Shown here one piece after another: positions 28,590-39,360 of a stretch of 64,000 nucleotides of DNA. The notes beneath the pieces are model-generated. The model was not told where the DNA came from. It ran no database searches and saw only the letters and a list, made by a program, of their open reading frames with translations. Every line of letters starts with the position of its first letter. Within the stretch, counting starts at the first letter, position 1. The DNA comes from Vibrio artabrorum (lineage in GTDB: Bacteria > Pseudomonadota > Gammaproteobacteria > Enterobacterales > Vibrionaceae). A program made the position numbers and the translations under genes. Location of the stretch: positions 1,922,001-1,986,000 of the forward strand of contig NZ_AP025458.1 in the NCBI RefSeq assembly GCF_024347295.1, given 5' to 3'.

Positions 28590-28936
28590 GACCACTGCTA
28601 TAGTTCACAGCTGCTATAAGTGGTTTGATTATTATTTAAACAGCTAACCATTTACCAGCAAGCAAATGAGTAGATAACTCAGATTCGACCGTGCTGCAAT
28701 CGGCGTAAGACATAGTCAACTGAGCCCCTTATCGCCCTACTCACGTACACTCATGTTGAGTATTAACCGCCACATCGCGGATCATAGGTCAACTCCCTAT
28801 GATGACTGACGTGCCCCAGAGCATCCCTCTCCAGCCGGGAGGCTGCACCGATAAAGCCATGGGATCTGGCACCATGAGAAACGAAATAAAGCGATAAGAA
28901 ATGATGAAAATAAGAAAAGACAATGAGAATTTCTAA
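28590..28936 (+). promoter_or_regulatory. Structured 5' leader of rne
   Basis: The 616 bases between rluC and rne contain no gene. The part nearest rne holds several hairpins: CCACT(gc)TATAG with CTATA-AGTGG (28592-28623), ACTC/GAGT (about 28750), CATAGG/CCTATG (about 28785-28802) and CCTC/GAGG in the GC-rich stretch near 28825-28845. In E. coli the rne 5' UTR (about 361 bases) folds so that RNase E cleaves its own mRNA. An equivalent autoregulatory leader here is inferred from position, length and structure; its start is a guess. Confidence 0.6.
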
Positions 28937-31900
28937 ATGAAAAGAATGCTAATCAACGCAACTCAAAAAGAAGAGCTGCGTGTCGCTTTGGTTGATGGCC
29001 AGCGACTGTTCGATCTCGATATCGAAAGTCCAGGTCACGAGTCAAAAAAAGCGAATATCTACAAAGGACGTATTACCCGTATTGAACCAAGCCTAGAAGC
29101 GGCATTTGTCGATTACGGCGCAGAACGTCACGGTTTCCTCCCTCTTAAAGAAATTGCCCGCGAATACTTCCCTCAAGGTTATACTTACCAAGGCCGCCCT
29201 AGCATTAAAGAAGTGCTAAAAGAAGGCCAAGAAGTCATCGTACAAGTTGAGAAAGAAGAGCGAGGCAGCAAAGGCGCTGCCCTGACCACTTTCATCTCTT
29301 TGGCTGGTAGTTACTTAGTTCTTATGCCTAATAACCCTCGTGCTGGCGGTATTTCTCGTCGTATCGAAGGTGATGAACGCACACAACTGAAAGCCGCATT
29401 AAGCACTCTTGAGCTTCCTCAAGGTATGGGTTTAATCGTGCGTACAGCAGGTGTTGGCAAAAGTGCAGAAGAGCTAGAGTGGGACTTGAACGTTCTATTG
29501 AATCACTGGAGTGCTATCAAGCAAGCTTCTGATTCAAATGCAGCACCTTTCCTAATTCACCAAGAAAGTAACGTTATCGTTCGTGCGATTCGTGACTACC
29601 TACGTCGTGACATTGGCGAGATTCTAATTGACAGCAATACTATTTTTGAACGTGCACAAGCGCACATTCAATTAATACGCCCAGATTTCATGAATCGCGT
29701 TAAGAAATATGACGGTGAAGTACCACTATTCAGTCATTACCAGATTGAAAGCCAGATCGAATCTGCTTTCCAACGTGAAGTTCGTCTTCCATCTGGTGGT
29801 TCTATCGTAATCGACCCAACAGAAGCGCTGACTTCTATCGATATCAACTCTGCTCGTGCAACAAAGGGCGGTGATATTGAAGAAACAGCACTGAATACTA
29901 ACCTAGAAGCTGCCGATGAAATTGCACGTCAATTACGTCTGCGTGACCTGGGTGGTCTTGTTGTTATCGACTTCATCGATATGACTCCGGTTCGTCACCA
30001 ACGCGAAGTTGAAAGCCGTCTACGTGATGCCGTTCGTCTAGACCGTGCTCGTGTACAAATTGGCCGTATTTCTCGCTTTGGTCTTCTAGAGATGTCTCGT
30101 CAACGTTTGAGCCCATCACTCGCAGAAGCTAGCCACCACATTTGTCCTCGTTGTACAGGTACTGGTGTTGTTCGTGATAATGAATCGCTAGCACTGTCTG
30201 TGCTACGTTTGATTGAAGAAGAAGCTCTGAAAGACAACACAGCGCAAGTACTTGCTGTTGTGCCTGTTCCTATCGCTTCTTACCTTCTGAACGAAAAACG
30301 TCGCTCAGTAAACCACATCGAGAAGAACCAAGAAGTTAAGATCACGGTTGTTCCAAACTCAGACATGGAAACGCCCCATTTTGAGGTTATCCGAGTTCGT
30401 GAAGGTGAAGAATTCGATCTACTCTCTTACTTACTGCCTAGCAAGCTAGAAGCGCTAAAAGAAGCAGAAAGCAAAGAGCCCGCTGAACAGACTATTCGTC
30501 CTAAGAAGATCGAAGAACCTGCTCTTAAAGGCTTCGCTGCTCCTGCTCAATCAGCACCGACTCCGGCTCCAGCACCTAAAGCTGTAGAAGAGAAGAACGC
30601 TGCACCAGCAGCAACTCAAGAACCAGGCGTTATGGGTCGTTTCTTCAAAGCTATCGGTAGCTTCTTATTTGGCTCTTCAACTCAAGAAGAGAAAAAAGAA
30701 GAAGAGAAGAAAGAAGAAGAGACACCTAAAAACAATCGCAACCACGGCAACCGCCAACGCCGTGACCGCAATGACAACCGCCGTCGTAACCAACGTGGCG
30801 AGCGTGGCGAACAACGTAACGAACGTGGCGACAATCGTAACGAAAACCGTGACAACAAACGCCGTCGTAAACCTGTGCGTGATGAGAAGCCTGAAGAGCA
30901 AAAAGAAGCAGCTCCACAGCAAACTCGTCAGCCTCGTAAGCCTAAGCAAGATCGTCGCAATAAGCCACGTGATGAGCAGAAGCAACAAGAAGAGCAAGTA
31001 CCATCTAAATTAGCAGAAGAAGGTCTACAGCTAGCGGCAGAAGCTCAAGCTGATAAACCAGAAGCGCCAAAGGCGAAGCCTGAAGCAAAAGCTGTGAAAA
31101 TTAAAGAGCGTCGTCAACGTCGTAAGCTGAACAAACGAGTTCGAGTTAAAGACCAGCAAGCTCAAGCAGAAGCAGAAAACAATGCCGATAACGCTTCAAA
31201 AGAACTCTCTGTTTCGAAAGAACAATCAGTAGCTCAAGCGCAAAAAGTTGCAGAACAAGTAGAAGCAACTCAAGTAAATGCTGAGCAAACAGAACAGGAA
31301 GAGCCGAAGCAACGTCGTAACCGTCGTTCACCACGTCACTTACGTGCAAGTGGTCAACGTCGTCGTCGCGGTCGTGATCGTCGTCCTAACCCATTCCGCT
31401 TACGTAAAGGTGGTGTAGCCTCTCCTGAGATGGCTATGGGTAAAGTGATGCCTCGCTTCATTCCAAAACCTCACCATAAGCAGGCAAAACCTGAAGTGGC
31501 TGAAGTTCAAGTAGCAGCTGAAACATCTGTTCAAGAGCAGAATGTCACTCTAGAGACGACTCAACAAAACAACACAGCGATGGCTGGCGGCTTTGCTTGT
31601 CCAGAGCTTGCGATGGGTAAAGTTATCATCCGTCGTGAAGACGTGGTTATTGCTGAAGACGTGGCGACGGAACCTAAGGTTGAAGCTCCAGTAACTGAAG
31701 CTCCTACAGTCTTAGAAGAAGCACCAGTGGTCGTTGAAACTGCGAAAGCTGAAGCTTCAGCAATTGTTGAAGCGACGAAAGTTGAAGCGACGAAAGTTGA
31801 AGCGACGAAAGTTGAAGCGCCTGTTGTAGCGGAAGCTGTGCAAGTAGAAGCAACACCTGTTGTTGAAGCTGAAGTACCTAAAGCTGAAAGTGCAAAAGTT

Positions 31901-32134
31901 GAAGAAGCGCCTGTTGTAAAAGCAGAAGAAGCTCCTAAAGCGGCACCAAAGGCAGCCGTTGCCAAAAAGCAAGCCGGCTCACCAATGACGAAAGCTCCTG
32001 GTCCTCAAGAGATCAAAGAGATTCAAGTTGTTGCAGCTCCGTTCCGCACTGAGCGTTTTGTCTCGAAAGGTGCAGGCAGTCAGGCAGCGTCGAACAAAGC
32101 TGGTGCAGGAATGACTAAGCCAAACTTCTCGTGA
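28937..32134 (+). CDS. rne: Ribonuclease E
   Basis: 1065 residues. The N-terminal half is the catalytic RNase E/G core: S1 domain (about 35-125), metal-binding Asp302 in SIDINSAR and Asp345 in VVIDFIDM, and the zinc-link CPRCTGTG near 405. The C-terminal half is low-complexity and probably disordered, with an arginine-rich RNA-binding stretch (about 600-690), a second basic patch [18 protein letters not shown], and VEATK repeats; this half would scaffold the degradosome. Two copies of a [16 protein letters not shown] motif flank it. It initiates mRNA decay and processes rRNA/tRNA at the membrane. Leader suggests autoregulation. Confidence 0.97.
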   Translation: MKRMLINATQKEELRVALVDGQRLFDLDIESPGHESKKANIYKGRITRIEPSLEAAFVDYGAERHGFLPLKEIAREYFPQGYTYQGRPSIKEVLKEGQEVIVQVEKEERGSKGAALTTFISLAGSYLVLMPNNPRAGGISRRIEGDERTQLKAALSTLELPQGMGLIVRTAGVGKSAEELEWDLNVLLNHWSAIKQASDSNAAPFLIHQESNVIVRAIRDYLRRDIGEILIDSNTIFERAQAHIQLIRPDFMNRVKKYDGEVPLFSHYQIESQIESAFQREVRLPSGGSIVIDPTEALTSIDINSARATKGGDIEETALNTNLEAADEIARQLRLRDLGGLVVIDFIDMTPVRHQREVESRLRDAVRLDRARVQIGRISRFGLLEMSRQRLSPSLAEASHHICPRCTGTGVVRDNESLALSVLRLIEEEALKDNTAQVLAVVPVPIASYLLNEKRRSVNHIEKNQEVKITVVPNSDMETPHFEVIRVREGEEFDLLSYLLPSKLEALKEAESKEPAEQTIRPKKIEEPALKGFAAPAQSAPTPAPAPKAVEEKNAAPAATQEPGVMGRFFKAIGSFLFGSSTQEEKKEEEKKEEETPKNNRNHGNRQRRDRNDNRRRNQRGERGEQRNERGDNRNENRDNKRRRKPVRDEKPEEQKEAAPQQTRQPRKPKQDRRNKPRDEQKQQEEQVPSKLAEEGLQLAAEAQADKPEAPKAKPEAKAVKIKERRQRRKLNKRVRVKDQQAQAEAENNADNASKELSVSKEQSVAQAQKVAEQVEATQVNAEQTEQEEPKQRRNRRSPRHLRASGQRRRRGRDRRPNPFRLRKGGVASPEMAMGKVMPRFIPKPHHKQAKPEVAEVQVAAETSVQEQNVTLETTQQNNTAMAGGFACPELAMGKVIIRREDVVIAEDVATEPKVEAPVTEAPTVLEEAPVVVETAKAEASAIVEATKVEATKVEATKVEAPVVAEAVQVEATPVVEAEVPKAESAKVEEAPVVKAEEAPKAAPKAAVAKKQAGSPMTKAPGPQEIKEIQVVAAPFRTERFVSKGAGSQAASNKAGAGMTKPNFS
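31766..31810 (+). repeat. In-frame 15-base tandem repeat in rne
   Basis: Three perfect copies of GTTGAAGCGACGAAA plus a partial fourth, encoding VEATK repeats in the disordered C-terminal half of RNase E. Length changes would keep the frame. Confidence 0.9.
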
Positions 32135-32166
32135 TTGCTAACAGATAATCACGCGTAAATAGAATC

Positions 32167-32195
32167 AAAGGCTGCTTATTAAAGCAGCCTTTTTC
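32167..32195 (+). terminator. Intrinsic terminator after rne
   Basis: Eleven-base stem AAAGGCTGCTT/AAGCAGCCTTT with a 4-base loop and a T tail, 32 bases after the stop. Confidence 0.92.
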
Positions 32196-32389
32196 ATGCC
32201 TACTAATCGAATAAAAATGAACGGATATATTACTCAAAGTTATGTTCAACCTTGAACTTCGTCACATTTTTGGGTAGCATTCGCGCACTTATCTTTTCGA
32301 CACTTCGCTATTGCCGCTCTTTTCCATCACTGTTTGGCTACGCAATACCCCCGTGTCGGTAAATCCACTTTTAGCATAGCTGAGCAAAT

Positions 32390-33937
32390 ATGTTCGAATT
32401 CCCACAATTTTCAAAGCACTCTGTAAAGAATGAGGTGCTTTCAGGTCTTACAGTAGCCCTAGCATTAGTACCTGAAGCCGTAGCATTCGCCTTTGTTGCT
32501 GGCGTTGACCCAATGGTTGGTCTTTACGCAGCATTCATCGTAGGTTTAATCACTTCTGTATTCGGTGGTCGTCCAGGCATGATATCTGGTGCAACTGGCG
32601 CAATGGCCGTTGTAATGGTGAGCCTAGTCGCAACCCATGGCGTTCAATACCTATTTGCAGCCGTTATGCTGGCCGGCCTTCTGCAAATTGCAGCGGGTGT
32701 ATTCAAGTTAGGTAAATTTATCCGTATCGTTCCACACCCAGTAATGATTGGTTTTGTGAACGGTCTGGCCATTGTTATCTTCCTGGCTCAGCTTGGTCAA
32801 TTTAAAGCACCAGACGTAACAGGTGCATTAACTTGGTTACCAAGCGACCAAGTGACACTGATGTTAGGCCTCGTCGCCCTTACAATGGCAATCATCCACT
32901 TCCTACCTAAACTTACTACAGCAGTACCTTCTTCATTGGTTGCTATTGTAACGGTAACGGCTTTGGTTGTAGGCCTTGATCTCGAAACTCGTACTGTTGT
33001 CGACTTCCTACGTACTATGTCTGGTGACGAAGCCGCAACTCTGGCTGGCTCTCTACCAACCTTCTCTATTCCTGCTGTTCCGTTTTCTTTCGAGACACTT
33101 CAAATCGTCCTGCCATACGCGATTATACTTGCGGCTATCGGTTTGATTGAGTCTCTACTGACACTAACTGTACTTGATGAAATGACGAATACTCGTGGTC
33201 AATCTAATCGTGAATGTGTTGGTCAAGGTATGGCTAATATAACGTGCTCGGTATTCGGTGCGATGGGTGGTTGTGCGATGATCGGTCAATCTATGATCAA
33301 CGTAAACTCAGGCGGTCGTGGTCGTCTTTCAGGTATCGCTGCGGCAGTGGCGCTACTTATGTTCATCCTGTTTGGTTCTTCGCTGATCGAAATGATTCCT
33401 CTTGCGGCACTTGTGGGCGTCATGTTCATGGTTGTTATCGGTACGTTTGAATGGGCAACCTTCAAACTTGCTCGTCGTGTTCCTAAGCAAGATTTCTTCG
33501 TTATCGTTCTTGTTACCGTGGTAACAGTACTGACTGACCTTGCTGTAGCAGTGGGCGTTGGTGTTGTAGCTTCTGCGCTGATGTTTGCTTGGCAACATGC
33601 TAAACACATCTACGCCGACACGTCTGTAAACGCTGAAGGCTCTAAAGAGTACAAAGTTAACGGTCCAATCTTCTTTGGTTCAACCGCTAACTTCCTTGAG
33701 TTGTTTGACGCATACAATGATCCACAAGATGTAATCATTGATTTTGTAAACTCACGCGTTACCGATCACTCTGCTATTGAAGCGATCGACACCATTGCTG
33801 ACCGTTATGCTGCACTCGGAAAAACACTGCACCTTCGCCACCTAAGCCAAGACTGTGTTGCGATGCTGCACAAAGCGGGTAGCTTAGTGGAAGCGAACGT
33901 TGCAGAAGACCCGATTTACAAAGTGATGTCTAAGTAA
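32390..33937 (+). CDS. SulP-family inorganic anion transporter
   Basis: 515 residues. The membrane part (about 1-400) has many hydrophobic helices and the SulP signature region ([27 protein letters not shown]) plus the [15 protein letters not shown] segment; a C-terminal STAS domain (about 415-510) includes [20 protein letters not shown]. SulP proteins move sulfate, bicarbonate, chloride or dicarboxylates, and the substrate cannot be read from the sequence; bicarbonate (BicA-like) and sulfate are both possible. No assimilation or carbonic anhydrase gene is adjacent. Single gene with its own terminator. Confidence 0.9.
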   Translation: MFEFPQFSKHSVKNEVLSGLTVALALVPEAVAFAFVAGVDPMVGLYAAFIVGLITSVFGGRPGMISGATGAMAVVMVSLVATHGVQYLFAAVMLAGLLQIAAGVFKLGKFIRIVPHPVMIGFVNGLAIVIFLAQLGQFKAPDVTGALTWLPSDQVTLMLGLVALTMAIIHFLPKLTTAVPSSLVAIVTVTALVVGLDLETRTVVDFLRTMSGDEAATLAGSLPTFSIPAVPFSFETLQIVLPYAIILAAIGLIESLLTLTVLDEMTNTRGQSNRECVGQGMANITCSVFGAMGGCAMIGQSMINVNSGGRGRLSGIAAAVALLMFILFGSSLIEMIPLAALVGVMFMVVIGTFEWATFKLARRVPKQDFFVIVLVTVVTVLTDLAVAVGVGVVASALMFAWQHAKHIYADTSVNAEGSKEYKVNGPIFFGSTANFLELFDAYNDPQDVIIDFVNSRVTDHSAIEAIDTIADRYAALGKTLHLRHLSQDCVAMLHKAGSLVEANVAEDPIYKVMSK

Positions 33938-33966
33938 TCTTAGCGGTAACTTTAAGTTAAATTGAG

Positions 33967-33996
33967 AAAGGCCGACATTCGATGTCGGCCTTTTTT
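33967..33996 (+). terminator. Intrinsic terminator after the SulP gene
   Basis: Twelve-base stem AAAGGCCGACAT/ATGTCGGCCTTT with a 3-base loop, followed by T residues. Confidence 0.92.
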
Positions 33997-34136
33997 ATAC
34001 CTGTAGATAAGCGGCAAAGATTCCCCATACAAACGACGAGTATCGACTTCATCCCTAATCACCTGTTCTTCCGATGGTTTTTGCTATCGTAAAGTTAGGC
34101 TATGATAGGTGCGATCACCACTTAAAAGGATTTGTT

Positions 34137-34742
34137 ATGTCGACTGAAGACAACAAAGAACAACGCCACAAAGCCAGACAACAGAAAGTAAAAGAGCAAG
34201 TCGATGCTCGCGTTGCTGCGGCACAGGAAGTAAAAGGCCTATTGCTGGTCATCACTGGTAACGGTAAAGGTAAATCAACATCAGGTTTTGGTACGATTAC
34301 ACGTGCAGTCGGTCATGGTAAGAAGTGTGCCGTTGCTCAGTTTGTAAAGGGGACTTGGGATAACGGCGAAAAGAACGTTCTTCAAAAGCTCAATGTCGAG
34401 TTTCAAGTGATGGGGACAGGCTTTACTTGGGAAACTCAAAACAAGGCTCAGGATATCGAAGCTGCACAGCGCGTTTGGAAAGAGTGTCAGCGCATGCTAG
34501 CCGATGAGTCGATTGATGTGGTTCTGTTTGATGAACTGACTTACATGGTGAGTTACGGCTACATTGAACTGGATGAAGTGGTAGAGGCTCTAAATAATCG
34601 TCCGAAAATGCAATCCGTGATCATTACGGGTCGGGGTGCACACCGCACTTTAACGGACATGGCCGATACCGTGTCTGAAGTTCGTAACGTAAAACACGCT
34701 TTCGAATCTGGTGTAAAGGCTCTGCAAGGCGTGGATTGGTAG
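34137..34742 (+). CDS. btuR: Cob(I)yrinic acid a,c-diamide adenosyltransferase
   Basis: 201 residues; transfers adenosyl from ATP to cobalt to make coenzyme B12 forms. P-loop GNGKGKST at 41-48, with FDELTYMVSYGY and ITGRGAH typical of BtuR/CobO. The frame opens at 34074, but ATG 34137 has AAAAGGA 6 bases upstream and gives the family N-terminus with its basic helix (MSTEDNKEQRHKARQQKVKE). In enterics btuR adjoins yciK; here the two are 33 kb apart. No cobalamin synthesis genes or riboswitch are nearby, which fits a salvage role. Confidence 0.92.
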   Translation: MSTEDNKEQRHKARQQKVKEQVDARVAAAQEVKGLLLVITGNGKGKSTSGFGTITRAVGHGKKCAVAQFVKGTWDNGEKNVLQKLNVEFQVMGTGFTWETQNKAQDIEAAQRVWKECQRMLADESIDVVLFDELTYMVSYGYIELDEVVEALNNRPKMQSVIITGRGAHRTLTDMADTVSEVRNVKHAFESGVKALQGVDW

Positions 34743-34754
34743 TACCCTTCAATC

Positions 34755-34797
34755 AGAGATCCCCGACTCGGTCATTCTTCCCTCTCGAGGATAACGA
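34755..34797. repeat. REP-like repeat, module 2 (copy C, inverted)
   Basis: AGATCCCCGACTCG ... CCTCTCGAGGATAACGAC is the inverted counterpart of the repeat at 27203-27245, matching at most positions. Confidence 0.7.
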
Positions 34798-34837
34798 CTC
34801 TTCAGTGTTACTCCCTTAAATAAAGGACGAGCACCGA

Positions 34838-34880
34838 GCGTCATTCCCTAGAACGAGGAACAAGTCTCATAGGGAATCTC
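34838..34880. repeat. REP-like palindromic repeat, module 1 (copy D, inverted)
   Basis: CGTCATTCCCTA and TAGGGAATCTCT flank a 19-base loop. Its complement has the same 12-base ends as the copy at 27110-27151, with the loop different. Confidence 0.8.
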
Positions 34881-34921
34881 TTTGCTTACTATGCCCGGAT
34901 AATAATCAGCACCCAAACAAA

Positions 34922-34957
34922 AGCGCCATTCCTAGAGTAGGAATGGCGCTTCTTTTA
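34922..34957. terminator. Bidirectional terminator between btuR and asmA
   Basis: Perfect 14-base stem AAGCGCCATTCCTA/TAGGAATGGCGCTT with a 3-base loop, followed by CTTTTA on the plus strand and TTTGTTTG on the minus strand, between convergent genes. Confidence 0.9.
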
Positions 34958-34975
34958 TATACGAGTTAAAAACGT

Positions 34976-37102
34976 TTAGTTAAAGAAACCTTTCAACAAA
35001 CTATCCACCGCTTCTTTGGTTTTCTCGTCTTTAATCTTATCCGTTAGCTTATTCACACCACGATCGATCTCTTTCTGCGCTTTTTGTTTCAACACATCAT
35101 CAAAAACAAGCCCAAATTTTGGATCCGCCCACTGACCGGTTACTTTAATTGGGATCGTCACATCTTTCAGTTCATCGATACTCTTACCACCCTGACCTTC
35201 AAGCGAACCCACAATTGATGTGCGTACAAGGAAATCGACCGTTTCATTGATGAAGTTTGCTTTGCCTTGGCCTGTCACGCGCAGCAGTGGCGACTGTGCT
35301 GATAAGTCGTTGGTCGAAACCCAACCCTTATTCACTTTCAGTGTCGCTTTCATTGCACTGAAGTCCGTCTTTTGGGCCTCATCTTTACTCTCGACTTTCT
35401 CGCCTTTGATCTTAGCGTAGTTTTCTCGAATCAATTGAGCGACGTTGATACCATTCACCGCACCATCTTCAAAATTTATCGCGATAGTACCGACCAAGTT
35501 CTTCTTAATTCCGGTTGGAGTTAAGCTCTTACCTTTCACATTAACGTCAATATTACCGGTCCCTTCCAGCATATCGTTACCCGCAACATCAACCAATAGT
35601 GGTTGTACTTTCACGCCTTTAATTTTCTTCTTAGCTGTGTAAGTCGCAGGTGTTTTTCGCGCATCTAATCGTGCAGTCGCTGAAATAGAACCACTATAAA
35701 GATTTGATGTGAATGAAGTTAGCTCTGCGATGCCACGATTAACAGAGAATGCTGTTTTCACGTTCTGCATCTTCGCGTTGTTCGCCTTGAACTTATCAAT
35801 CGTAATGTCACCTTTTACATCTAACGTTTTCAGAGCCGACAGATCAGGTTCCACTTCTTTAGCAGGAGCTGAACTGCCCGAATTGGGTGTTGAGCCACTC
35901 CCCTCCACTGAAGGCGCTGCGCTCACCGTTTCTGTTGTATTGCCTAAGCCCAAACCTAAGAATTCATCCAAATCAATATTCGGGCTATGAAGAGAGAAAC
36001 GAACCTTGGGTATTTCAGATAGGGTTACGTCTGCTTTACCGTCTAATGCAATAGCGTTAGCTTGCAACTTCTCTAACACAAAGCTCAGGTGGCTCTTGTT
36101 AAGATCGAAGCTTAAGTCAGACAGCATGTCGACTTTCATTGGCGACTGAGGAAGCGTGTCGCCTTTGAATGTTGAGTCTAACGTTAATTTGTTCAGCGTT
36201 ACTTTTGAAATCGCGCTATCAACCGTAAGTTCACCGCCACCTTTAAGATCAACATCAAGCCCCGATGCTTTACCAATCACAGCATAAGTCAGTGAATTTA
36301 CCTTATCAAACTCAAACGTATTCAAGCCAATTTTTGCTGACTCAATCGACGTCGCTGGATCATTGAACTTAGCGTTTAAGTCGATATTACGAAGTGCGTA
36401 ACTTGCGAAGCCTTCCGTTAATTTGAATTCAGCACTACCGGTAGCCGAGAATTTTTGTTGATTGTTTTCACCAGAAGCGGCAAACGTTGCCGTTGTCCAT
36501 GTATCAACGGCAAACTCAGAAAGATTCAAAGACACATCGTATAGCTTAGTGAATGAACCCGTTTGTTTGTCATCCATTTCAAACCGTGCATTCGAGACAG
36601 TGACACCTGCCAGGTTGATCGTCCAGCCAGATGCGTCTTTAGTCGCTGGCTCTTGAGGCGCAGGAGCAGATTCAGAACTTGCATCTTCAGCAGGTTCTTG
36701 AGGCGCAGACGATTGCGTGAGTGCATCAATGTTCTTACGACCATTTTTAAGCGTTTCTACATAAAATTCCGCACCGTCTAGAGTGATGTTGCCGATCTCT
36801 AGTTGGTTGCTAAATAGTGGAACAACCGAAACATCAACGCCAACCGTCTCAACCTTGAATAGGTTCGGCTGAGTAAAACCTTCGGGGTTGCGCAGTTCAG
36901 TTTGACCAAGCTCGAAACCAATAGATGGGAAAAATTGCCAATTGATATCACCCTCAATCACCAGGTCTAGGCCGGTCTGTTTTTGGGCTTGTTCGACAAT
37001 TAATGGCTTAAATTGGTTAGGATTAACTAACAGCACCAGTGCCAGAATGGCTGCAATAACAACAAACACTGGTACAGCTATGAAAATGAGTAGTTTCTTC
37101 AT
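34976..37102 (-). CDS. asmA: AsmA-family envelope protein
   Basis: 708 residues. One N-terminal membrane helix (about 3-25) is followed by VLLVNPNQFKPLIVEQAQKQTGLDLVIEGDINWQFFPSIG, the AsmA N-terminal signature, and a long beta-rich periplasmic region with an Ala/Pro/Ser-rich linker (about 140-165) and another near 395-420. AsmA-like proteins belong to a group that includes bridge-like lipid-transfer proteins; E. coli AsmA affects outer-membrane assembly. ATG 37102 is 8 bases after AAGGA and is preferred over ATG 37108. It follows udk, also its neighbour in enterics. Confidence 0.9.
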   Translation of the reverse strand: MKKLLIFIAVPVFVVIAAILALVLLVNPNQFKPLIVEQAQKQTGLDLVIEGDINWQFFPSIGFELGQTELRNPEGFTQPNLFKVETVGVDVSVVPLFSNQLEIGNITLDGAEFYVETLKNGRKNIDALTQSSAPQEPAEDASSESAPAPQEPATKDASGWTINLAGVTVSNARFEMDDKQTGSFTKLYDVSLNLSEFAVDTWTTATFAASGENNQQKFSATGSAEFKLTEGFASYALRNIDLNAKFNDPATSIESAKIGLNTFEFDKVNSLTYAVIGKASGLDVDLKGGGELTVDSAISKVTLNKLTLDSTFKGDTLPQSPMKVDMLSDLSFDLNKSHLSFVLEKLQANAIALDGKADVTLSEIPKVRFSLHSPNIDLDEFLGLGLGNTTETVSAAPSVEGSGSTPNSGSSAPAKEVEPDLSALKTLDVKGDITIDKFKANNAKMQNVKTAFSVNRGIAELTSFTSNLYSGSISATARLDARKTPATYTAKKKIKGVKVQPLLVDVAGNDMLEGTGNIDVNVKGKSLTPTGIKKNLVGTIAINFEDGAVNGINVAQLIRENYAKIKGEKVESKDEAQKTDFSAMKATLKVNKGWVSTNDLSAQSPLLRVTGQGKANFINETVDFLVRTSIVGSLEGQGGKSIDELKDVTIPIKVTGQWADPKFGLVFDDVLKQKAQKEIDRGVNKLTDKIKDEKTKEAVDSLLKGFFN

Positions 37103-37208
37103 TCGCATATTCCTTGCTTAGATTCCAAAAGAAAGTGGCACTATAAAAGTGCCACTAATTCGGTAAAAAATAAAGCTAAGTGAATCACTTAGGCAAAATT
37201 CTATTCGA

Positions 37209-37850
37209 TTAAGACTTCAACAACTTAGCAATGTGTGCTTTGAGAACATCAATTGCAATACGGTTTTTACCACCACGAGGTACGATGATATCTGCATGTT
37301 GTTTTGAAGGCTCAATAAACTGCATAAACATTGGACGTACTGTCTGTTGATATTGCTTGAGTACGCTGTCCATTGTACGACCTCGTTCTTCTACATCACG
37401 CTTAACACGACGTAGTAAACAGATATCTAGTGGTGTATCCATAAACACGCTTGCATGCATAAGATTACGTAGACGTGGGTCTGTTAGTAGCAGAATACCT
37501 TCTAAAATAATCACTTTCTTAGGGGTAAGTGTAGTCGTTTCAGAAGTGCGTGTATGCTCGGTATAGCTGTATTCAGGAACTTCTACCGCTTTACCACTCA
37601 TCAATTGCTGTAGATGTTCACATAATAGATCGTGATCTAGTGCATTTGGGTGATCGTAGTTAGTTTTAACACGCTCTTCCATACTCAAGTGGCTTTGGTC
37701 GCTGTAGTAGCAATCTTCCGTGATAACACCAATTTGATGGTCGCCCACTTTCTCGCGCAGTTCATTATAGATTGTACTCGCAATCAGACTTTTTCCTGAT
37801 GCTGAAGCGCCAGCGATACCTACGATGACACATTGATTATTATCAGACAT
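37209..37850 (-). CDS. udk: Uridine kinase
   Basis: 213 residues; phosphorylates uridine and cytidine in pyrimidine salvage. P-loop GASASGKS at 14-21, [16 protein letters not shown], the [11 protein letters not shown] substrate region and EGILLL are diagnostic. About 106 bases upstream of asmA on the same strand. Confidence 0.96.
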   Translation of the reverse strand: MSDNNQCVIVGIAGASASGKSLIASTIYNELREKVGDHQIGVITEDCYYSDQSHLSMEERVKTNYDHPNALDHDLLCEHLQQLMSGKAVEVPEYSYTEHTRTSETTTLTPKKVIILEGILLLTDPRLRNLMHASVFMDTPLDICLLRRVKRDVEERGRTMDSVLKQYQQTVRPMFMQFIEPSKQHADIIVPRGGKNRIAIDVLKAHIAKLLKS

Positions 37851-38125
37851 TAATTTTGCACCCGATATGGTTTAGTGGTGGGAAGAGATAAACCGCCTGA
37901 TTATAGGGGCTAAACAACATAGATTCTAGTCGCCATTCCTGCTAATTGCAGTCAAATTGGTGTTCTCTCTATTTTTAATGAAGACAAACGTTTGCTTTCG
38001 AATGACGACGCTACAACCATGTGCTCAACGCAATAGCGCTTTGGTCCTAAATGGCAATTTTTCCCAATATCAGGCTATGTATTCTAAACCAAACACTGTT
38101 GACGAGATTTGAAGGCTTACTTACT

Positions 38126-39202
38126 CTATTCCACCATAGAAAAACGGATCGCTTCCGGTCTTGCTTTTCCCGTCCAAAACATTTTCGCCGCCACATTCTC
38201 TGCAAGCTCTAGATAGTGCCGCGTGTGTTCGCTTTCAGGTCTGCGTATCACGGTTGGGCACCCCACATCGATGTCTTCTCGCACATCAATATGCAGAGGG
38301 ATCTGTGCCAAGATATCGAGATAAAACTCTTCTGACATGGCTTCTGCACCACCAGCACCAAAGATATGCTCTTTCTCGCCACAGTGACTGCAAATATGGT
38401 AGCTCATGTTTTCAACTAAACCTGCCACTGGCACGTTTACTTTATCGAACATCGCCACACCTTTACGTGCATCGGCTAACGCTAAATCTTGAGGCGTGGT
38501 CACCACAATCGCCCCGGTCACTGGAATCTGTTGCGACAACGTCAGTTGAATGTCCCCGGTGCCCGGCGGCATATCGATAACAAGATAATCCAACTCAGGC
38601 CATACCGTTTCATTAACTAGCTGCCCTAAAGCCTTCGCTGCCATAGGGCCGCGCCAGATTGCTGCATCGTCTTTCGACACAAGATAGCCAATAGAGTGAG
38701 TGAAAATGCCATGTGCCTCGATGGGCATCATCCACTTATTGTTCTGTACTTCTGGTTTTGCATCTAGTTGACCGAGCATCATAGGCACTGATGGGCCGTA
38801 GATATCCGCATCCAACAAACCCACTTTTGAACCTGACTGAGATAGCGCAAGCGCAAGGTTAACTGAAGTCGTCGATTTACCCACCCCACCCTTTGCCGAC
38901 GTCACGGCGATAATATTCTTAACACCCTTCAATGGTGTCGCGACGGCAGTTTCCAGCGCAGACGGCTTCACTTTTACTTCAAACTGAAAAGCGCTAACCC
39001 GCTGTTGTTTAATCTGAGAGTGGATCCACTGTTCCAACTCAACCGCGAGCTGATTAGCCGCAAAAGGTAAAGTAATAACAAATGATCCACGCGGATCAAC
39101 CGATACAATATTTTGGTGTAACGCCCACTCGGGGATGAGGATTGGTGACTCGAACTCATTCAACCATGAACAGAAGTCTTGCTTAGAAGTAAAGTTACGC
39201 AT
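38126..39202 (-). CDS. apbC: Iron-sulfur cluster carrier ApbC (Mrp/NBP35 family)
   Basis: 358 residues. The deviant P-loop KGGVGKST at 104-111, DADIYGPSVPMMLG, and the CxxC pair in YHICSHCGEKEHIFG that binds the Fe-S cluster identify an Mrp/ApbC ATPase, which delivers Fe-S clusters to apoproteins. The N-terminal 90 residues are an MIP18-like region. ATG 39202 follows AAGGAG; the longer frame to 39235 lacks such a site. Divergent from metG, as in E. coli. Confidence 0.94.
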   Translation of the reverse strand: MRNFTSKQDFCSWLNEFESPILIPEWALHQNIVSVDPRGSFVITLPFAANQLAVELEQWIHSQIKQQRVSAFQFEVKVKPSALETAVATPLKGVKNIIAVTSAKGGVGKSTTSVNLALALSQSGSKVGLLDADIYGPSVPMMLGQLDAKPEVQNNKWMMPIEAHGIFTHSIGYLVSKDDAAIWRGPMAAKALGQLVNETVWPELDYLVIDMPPGTGDIQLTLSQQIPVTGAIVVTTPQDLALADARKGVAMFDKVNVPVAGLVENMSYHICSHCGEKEHIFGAGGAEAMSEEFYLDILAQIPLHIDVREDIDVGCPTVIRRPESEHTRHYLELAENVAAKMFWTGKARPEAIRFSMVE

Positions 39203-39360
39203 TGAAGCTCCTTTTTTATTTATGCTATCACCCACGAGAGGAAGACAGAACCCCTAAAAAACTAAGGGAATCCTTTGTCTGATACCTTGGCGTATCACAC
39301 GTTATAAAGTAGTATTACCTCTCAAATTTATACCTATCAACAAAAAGCGAATTATTAAGT

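Noticed and set aside
30677..30997. Hydrophobic antisense frame in rne that looks like a membrane protein
   Set aside because: Arises from reverse reading of the Lys/Glu/Arg-rich region; compositional artefact.
31561..31965. 134-codon Ser/Thr/Ala-rich antisense frame in rne
   Set aside because: Mirror of the Ala/Glu/Val-rich repeats of RNase E; not a gene.
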